From: Maricaulis sp947259345
Lineage (GTDB): Bacteria > Pseudomonadota > Alphaproteobacteria > Caulobacterales > Maricaulaceae
Length of the DNA stretch: 64,000 nt
Direction: 5' to 3'
Assembly: GCA_965217205.1 (NCBI GenBank)
Contig: OZ244254.1
Coordinates: 2,170,001-2,234,000, forward strand
The notes beneath the pieces are model-generated. The model did no database searches and was not told where the DNA came from. It saw nothing but the letters and a program-made list of their open reading frames with translations. Below are positions 60,614 to 64,000 of this stretch, one piece after another. The translations under genes and the position numbers were made by a program. Each line of letters starts with the position of its first letter. Within the stretch, counting starts at the first letter, position 1.

Positions 60614-63600
60614 ATGTCGTCTTTGGGTGGTCCATGGAGCGTGAAGGGGATTGATCCCCGCGCCCGGGCGAGAGCCAAGACGGCTGCGCGCAAGGAGGGC
60701 ATGACCCTCGGCGAATGGCTCAATCGCGTCATCCTCGAAGACAATGACCCATCCTCCCCGCACTGGGACGACGCCCTGGAAGCCTTTCCCGGCTTTGGCG
60801 GGCAACAATCGCTGAGCGAGGACGAGGACAAGCTGCTGCGCGCGATGGTCAATCGCCTGTCCGATCGTCTGGAGAACACCGAACAGATGTCGGCCCGAAC
60901 ACTGGGCGGTATCGACAAGGCGCTGACCCAGCTGGCGGAAAAGATCACCAAGACGGGCGAGCGGACCAGTGGCGAGCTGAGCGCAGCGCGCGACAGCATC
61001 AGCCGGGTCCAGAAAGCCCAGGACGAGTTGGGCGATCGCGTCCGCTCGCTGGAATCCGGCACGGGTGGCGGTGCCTCACCGGATACGGTGAAGGCGGTCG
61101 AAACCACCATCATGAAGCTGGCCCGGCGCCTCTATGAACACGAGAATGACACGGCCGCCCGCGTGCATGAGGTCGATGCCGACACCAAACGCCTCGCCGA
61201 AACCCTGGAAGACCGCCTCGCCCGCCTGGAAAACCGGGCCGAGGACTTTGCCGACCTGACCAAGAAGCGTGAAGACCGCACCGCCGAGACACTGAACGGC
61301 CTGCATACCTCGACCGAAATGCTCAAGGCGCGCGTCGAAGGGTCCGAGCGTGTCACCAATGATGCCGCCCGCCTGCTCGAGACCTCCTTTTCGCGGCTGG
61401 ATGACCGTTTGCGCCAGCTGGAAACGCGCAACTCCTCCGACACGGTAGAACTTGAACGCCGCTTCGAACGCCTGACCGATGATGTCGCGCGCACCATTGC
61501 CGAGACCCGCAACCAGGTCAGCCAGGCGCTCGACAAGGCCGCTGCAGAGCCGCGTGTCGATCGCCTCGAGGACGCGCTGGCCAAGGCGCTCGACCGCATT
61601 GACCGCGCCGAGCGCCGCCAGGGCGACAACATGTCCCGTCTGGGTGGTGAGATCACCAAGCTCGCCGGCGCCATCGACCGGCGCCTGACCGAGAGCGAGC
61701 GACGCTCCGCCGACGCCCTGCGTGAAAGCCAGTCGGAACAGAAGCTCGATCGCCGCCTCGACGAAGTCCGCCAGGAACAAAAGGACTCCATGAAGCGCAT
61801 GGGCGAGGAGGTTACCCGCCTCGGCCGCGCGCTCGGTGAGCGGATCGTCAAGTCCGAAGAACGCTCGGCATCCATGGTCGAGACCGCGACCGACCGCATG
61901 GCCCAGATGATGGACCGGCTGGAACAATCCGGTCGCGAGGACAATCTGGAAGACCGCCTGCGCCAGTCCGAAGAACGCACCGCCCAGCGCATCGAGGACG
62001 CCCTGGCCGGCGTCAAGGATCGCATGAGCGCCGTCCGCGCCGAGACCGAACAGGCCCTGTCCCCCGTCCAGCGCGCCATGTCGGCCCTCGCCGACCGCCT
62101 CGAAGCGATCGAATCGCGCGGCAAACCGGTCGAACCCGAGCCGGAAGCATCGGATAGCGCCAGCGACGCCCCCGCCACAAGCGCTGACGACGACATCGAC
62201 TTTGACACGCCGCTCTCGCCGCCACCCCAGGCCGAAACGCCGTCGGGTGGTTTCGATATTGATGGCGATGACCCTTTCCTGGCGACGGCGGAGCCCGTCG
62301 CGCCGACGCCACGCGCCGCCCCCCGGGCCGCGACACCGGTCGTGTCCGCCGCGCCGGTCCTGCGCCAGACGCCGGCCGCGCAGCCTGCGACGCCGCGATC
62401 GCCGGCACGTCCGACCCAGCCCCAGCGCATGGGTGCGACGGCTGATGCCGATTTCCTGGCCGCAGCCCGCGAACGCACACGCGCAGACCTGCCCGGCCAG
62501 TCCCATGACGCGGGCGACCGCCGCGCGCCGCAATCCAAACTCGGCCGCACCCTGCTCTACACCTTGCCGGTCGTGGCGTTGGTCATGCTCTCCGGAGCCG
62601 GAGCGCTCCTGATCTGGGAGGCCCTGCAAGGCAATGACGAGCGCGTGGCCGCGGAAGCCGAGGCCGAACGCAGCTTCATCGCCCAGGTCGAGGCCGATCT
62701 GTCGGGCTCGGACCCGGCAGCAGCCACGACCGCCGACCCGATCCAGCTTGCGGCCCGCGAACCCGAACCCGCAGGCAGCGCGGGTGAGCCTGCCGCCAGG
62801 GCGAGCGGACCTGCGGCGCAGGATGACGGTCCCGGCACCAGCGAGACACAGGCGCCCGTCGCCGAACCGGACCCGGTTCGTCCGCCGACCAACCAGGTCG
62901 CCGATGCCACCGGCACCAGCCTGCCGGCCAGCGATCCGGTCGAGCCTGTTCCCGCACCGACCCGCCGACCGGTTGAGACGGCGTCCAATAATCCCGGCCG
63001 TATGACGCTCGAAAGCGCGGCAGCCGAGGGCAATCCGGTTGCGCGTTACCAACTCGGCATTCGGGCCCTGGAAAACGGCGACGCCGAAACCGCCGCCATC
63101 CTGTTGCGCCGCGCCGCTGAACAAGGCGTTCCGGCGGCTCAATATCGCTTCGGCAAGCTTCTGGAGACCGGCGAGGGCGTCGAGATCAATCTCGAGGACG
63201 CCCGCCGCTGGACCGAACGGGCCGCCAATGCCGGTCATCGCCGCGCCATGCACAATCTCGGTGTGATGTACTATTATGGCACCGGTGCCGCGCAGAACAT
63301 GGACACGGCGGCACGCTGGTTCCAGGAGGCCGCCTTGCTTGGTCTGCGCGATTCCCAGTTCAATCTGGCGCTGCTCTACGAGACCGGCGACGGCGTGCCA
63401 TTGAGCCTGCCCGATGCCTATGCCTGGTTCACCATTGCCGCCAGCGACAGCGATCCGACCGCATCCGAGCGCGCCGCGACCCTGGCCGAAATGATCGAAC
63501 CCGAAGCCCTTGCGGCAGCCCGTGCCACGGCCGCCGGCTTCATGCCACGGCCGCTCGATGGCGAGGCCAATGGCATTTATGCTGATCTGCCCTGGGAGCG

Positions 63601-63805
63601 CGTCGCGACAACGGACATGGCGATGGTTCGCCGGGCCCAGGGCTTCCTCTCTGTTCTCGGCTATGGCCCGGGACCGCTTGACGGCGAGATCGGGGATCGA
63701 ACCCGCAACGCCATCATGGCCTTCGAGGCTGATCAGGGCCTTCCCCGCACCGGACGTGTTGACACCGTTCTCCTTGAACGGCTCGAACGCGCCGCGGCGG
63801 GCTGA
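60614..63805 (+). CDS. podJ: PodJ-like polar localisation factor
   Basis: 1063 residues with the PodJ layout. A short conserved head (GIDPRARARAKTAARKEGMT; LGEWLNRVIL) precedes a long coiled coil (about 60-510) with many heptads, then a Pro/Ala-rich linker. One membrane helix lies near 650-668 (LLYTLPVVALVMLSGAGALL). Outside the membrane come Sel1-type repeats (about 796-950) and a C-terminal peptidoglycan-binding domain (AQGFLSVLGYGPGPLDGEIG). In Caulobacter, PodJ organises the pole for pili, flagellum ejection and stalk formation. ATG 60614 has GGGAG upstream; a TTG at 60593 is in frame. Naming rests on architecture and the N-terminal box. Confidence 0.85.
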   Translation: MSSLGGPWSVKGIDPRARARAKTAARKEGMTLGEWLNRVILEDNDPSSPHWDDALEAFPGFGGQQSLSEDEDKLLRAMVNRLSDRLENTEQMSARTLGGIDKALTQLAEKITKTGERTSGELSAARDSISRVQKAQDELGDRVRSLESGTGGGASPDTVKAVETTIMKLARRLYEHENDTAARVHEVDADTKRLAETLEDRLARLENRAEDFADLTKKREDRTAETLNGLHTSTEMLKARVEGSERVTNDAARLLETSFSRLDDRLRQLETRNSSDTVELERRFERLTDDVARTIAETRNQVSQALDKAAAEPRVDRLEDALAKALDRIDRAERRQGDNMSRLGGEITKLAGAIDRRLTESERRSADALRESQSEQKLDRRLDEVRQEQKDSMKRMGEEVTRLGRALGERIVKSEERSASMVETATDRMAQMMDRLEQSGREDNLEDRLRQSEERTAQRIEDALAGVKDRMSAVRAETEQALSPVQRAMSALADRLEAIESRGKPVEPEPEASDSASDAPATSADDDIDFDTPLSPPPQAETPSGGFDIDGDDPFLATAEPVAPTPRAAPRAATPVVSAAPVLRQTPAAQPATPRSPARPTQPQRMGATADADFLAAARERTRADLPGQSHDAGDRRAPQSKLGRTLLYTLPVVALVMLSGAGALLIWEALQGNDERVAAEAEAERSFIAQVEADLSGSDPAAATTADPIQLAAREPEPAGSAGEPAARASGPAAQDDGPGTSETQAPVAEPDPVRPPTNQVADATGTSLPASDPVEPVPAPTRRPVETASNNPGRMTLESAAAEGNPVARYQLGIRALENGDAETAAILLRRAAEQGVPAAQYRFGKLLETGEGVEINLEDARRWTERAANAGHRRAMHNLGVMYYYGTGAAQNMDTAARWFQEAALLGLRDSQFNLALLYETGDGVPLSLPDAYAWFTIAASDSDPTASERAATLAEMIEPEALAAARATAAGFMPRPLDGEANGIYADLPWERVATTDMAMVRRAQGFLSVLGYGPGPLDGEIGDRTRNAIMAFEADQGLPRTGRVDTVLLERLERAAAG

Positions 63806-63811
63806 TCCGCG

Positions 63812-64000
63812 GTGCAGATCTATCTCCCAATCGCGGAAATCTCGGTCAACATCTTCCTTTTGCTCGGATTGGGCCTCGGCGTTGGCTTTCTGTCCGGCAT
63901 GTTCGGGGTCGGCGGCGGCTTCCTGATGACCCCGCTTCTGATTTTCATCGGTGTGCCACCCGCCGTCGCCGTGTCCACCGGCGCCAACCAGATCATTGCC
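63812..64000 (+). CDS. TauE/SafE (DUF81) family permease, N-terminal part (cut by window edge)
   Basis: From GTG 63812 the frame runs open to the window end (63 codons). Two hydrophobic segments flank the family motif GVGFLSGMFGVGGGFLMTPL, followed by GVPPAVAVSTGANQII. Members export sulfite, sulfoacetate or other organic anions across the inner membrane. It starts 6 bases after the podJ stop. Confidence 0.85.
   Translation, partial: MQIYLPIAEISVNIFLLLGLGLGVGFLSGMFGVGGGFLMTPLLIFIGVPPAVAVSTGANQIIA

Noticed and set aside
61076..63253. 725-codon frame antisense to podJ
   Set aside because: A shadow of codon bias in a GC-rich gene; the plus strand has clear PodJ domains.
1..64000. tRNA or rRNA genes, CRISPR arrays, prophage or insertion-sequence transposases
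   Set aside because: I looked for T-loop motifs, regularly spaced repeats and transposase or integrase proteins; only the housekeeping XerD recombinase was found.

Overview
This window looks like a chromosomal segment of a high-G+C alphaproteobacterium of the Caulobacterales/Maricaulales type. The case rests on a PodJ-like polarity protein whose promoter carries DnaA-, GANTC- and CtrA-like motifs, on the conserved order bolA / J-domain gene / cobS ... cobT, on a comF-grxC-nitrilase-DUF1178 operon, on a lysC-ptsP pair divergent from ubiG, and on motility genes (chemoreceptor, flagellin, Flp pilin). The genus is an inference. I recognised no rRNA, tRNA, CRISPR array, insertion sequence or prophage.

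Layout. 1-7.2 kb: a cut-off RodZ-like gene, ptsP, lysC, ubiG and a soluble chemoreceptor with globin, zinc-binding and PilZ domains. 7.2-12.1 kb: DUF1178, a nitrilase-family hydrolase, glutaredoxin and ComF (one leftward operon), a methyltransferase, then an orphan Flp pilin, mutT and a PpiC-type isomerase. 12.3-18.5 kb: secA, a GNAT protein, a LysR regulator divergent from an exported cyclase, and a DMT exporter. 18.5-25.4 kb: accA, xerD, a large secreted protein and a 46-residue membrane protein (leftward), then aroK-aroB-corC (rightward, overlapping). 25.4-37.7 kb: a lipoprotein, BolA, a J-domain protein, a putative metallopeptidase, cobS, a copper module (cusF-like, multicopper oxidase, tolC-like, csoR with its operator), an FAD oxidoreductase, a flagellin and cobT. 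37.7-38.5 kb: a gene-free stretch packed with palindromic repeats. 38.5-48.8 kb: PagL-like deacylase, serC, a class V aminotransferase with a DMT exporter, thiD, several secreted proteins, a LysR regulator, an ankyrin protein and a GST. 48.8-49.7 kb: a second gene-free stretch with a striking series of small hairpins. 49.7-58.6 kb: a leftward fatty-acid beta-oxidation cluster (MerR regulator, two acyl-CoA dehydrogenases, thiolase, FadJ-like protein) with small membrane proteins and a PaiB-like protein between. 58.7-64 kb: a large secreted protein, podJ and the start of a TauE/SafE permease.

How the genes work together. The clearest functional units are the beta-oxidation cluster, the CsoR-controlled copper module lying between cobS and cobT, the shikimate pair aroK-aroB, and the polarity/motility genes. 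The two non-coding stretches hold the least explained signals: the hairpin series at 49.28-49.60 kb and the palindrome island at 37.68-38.49 kb.
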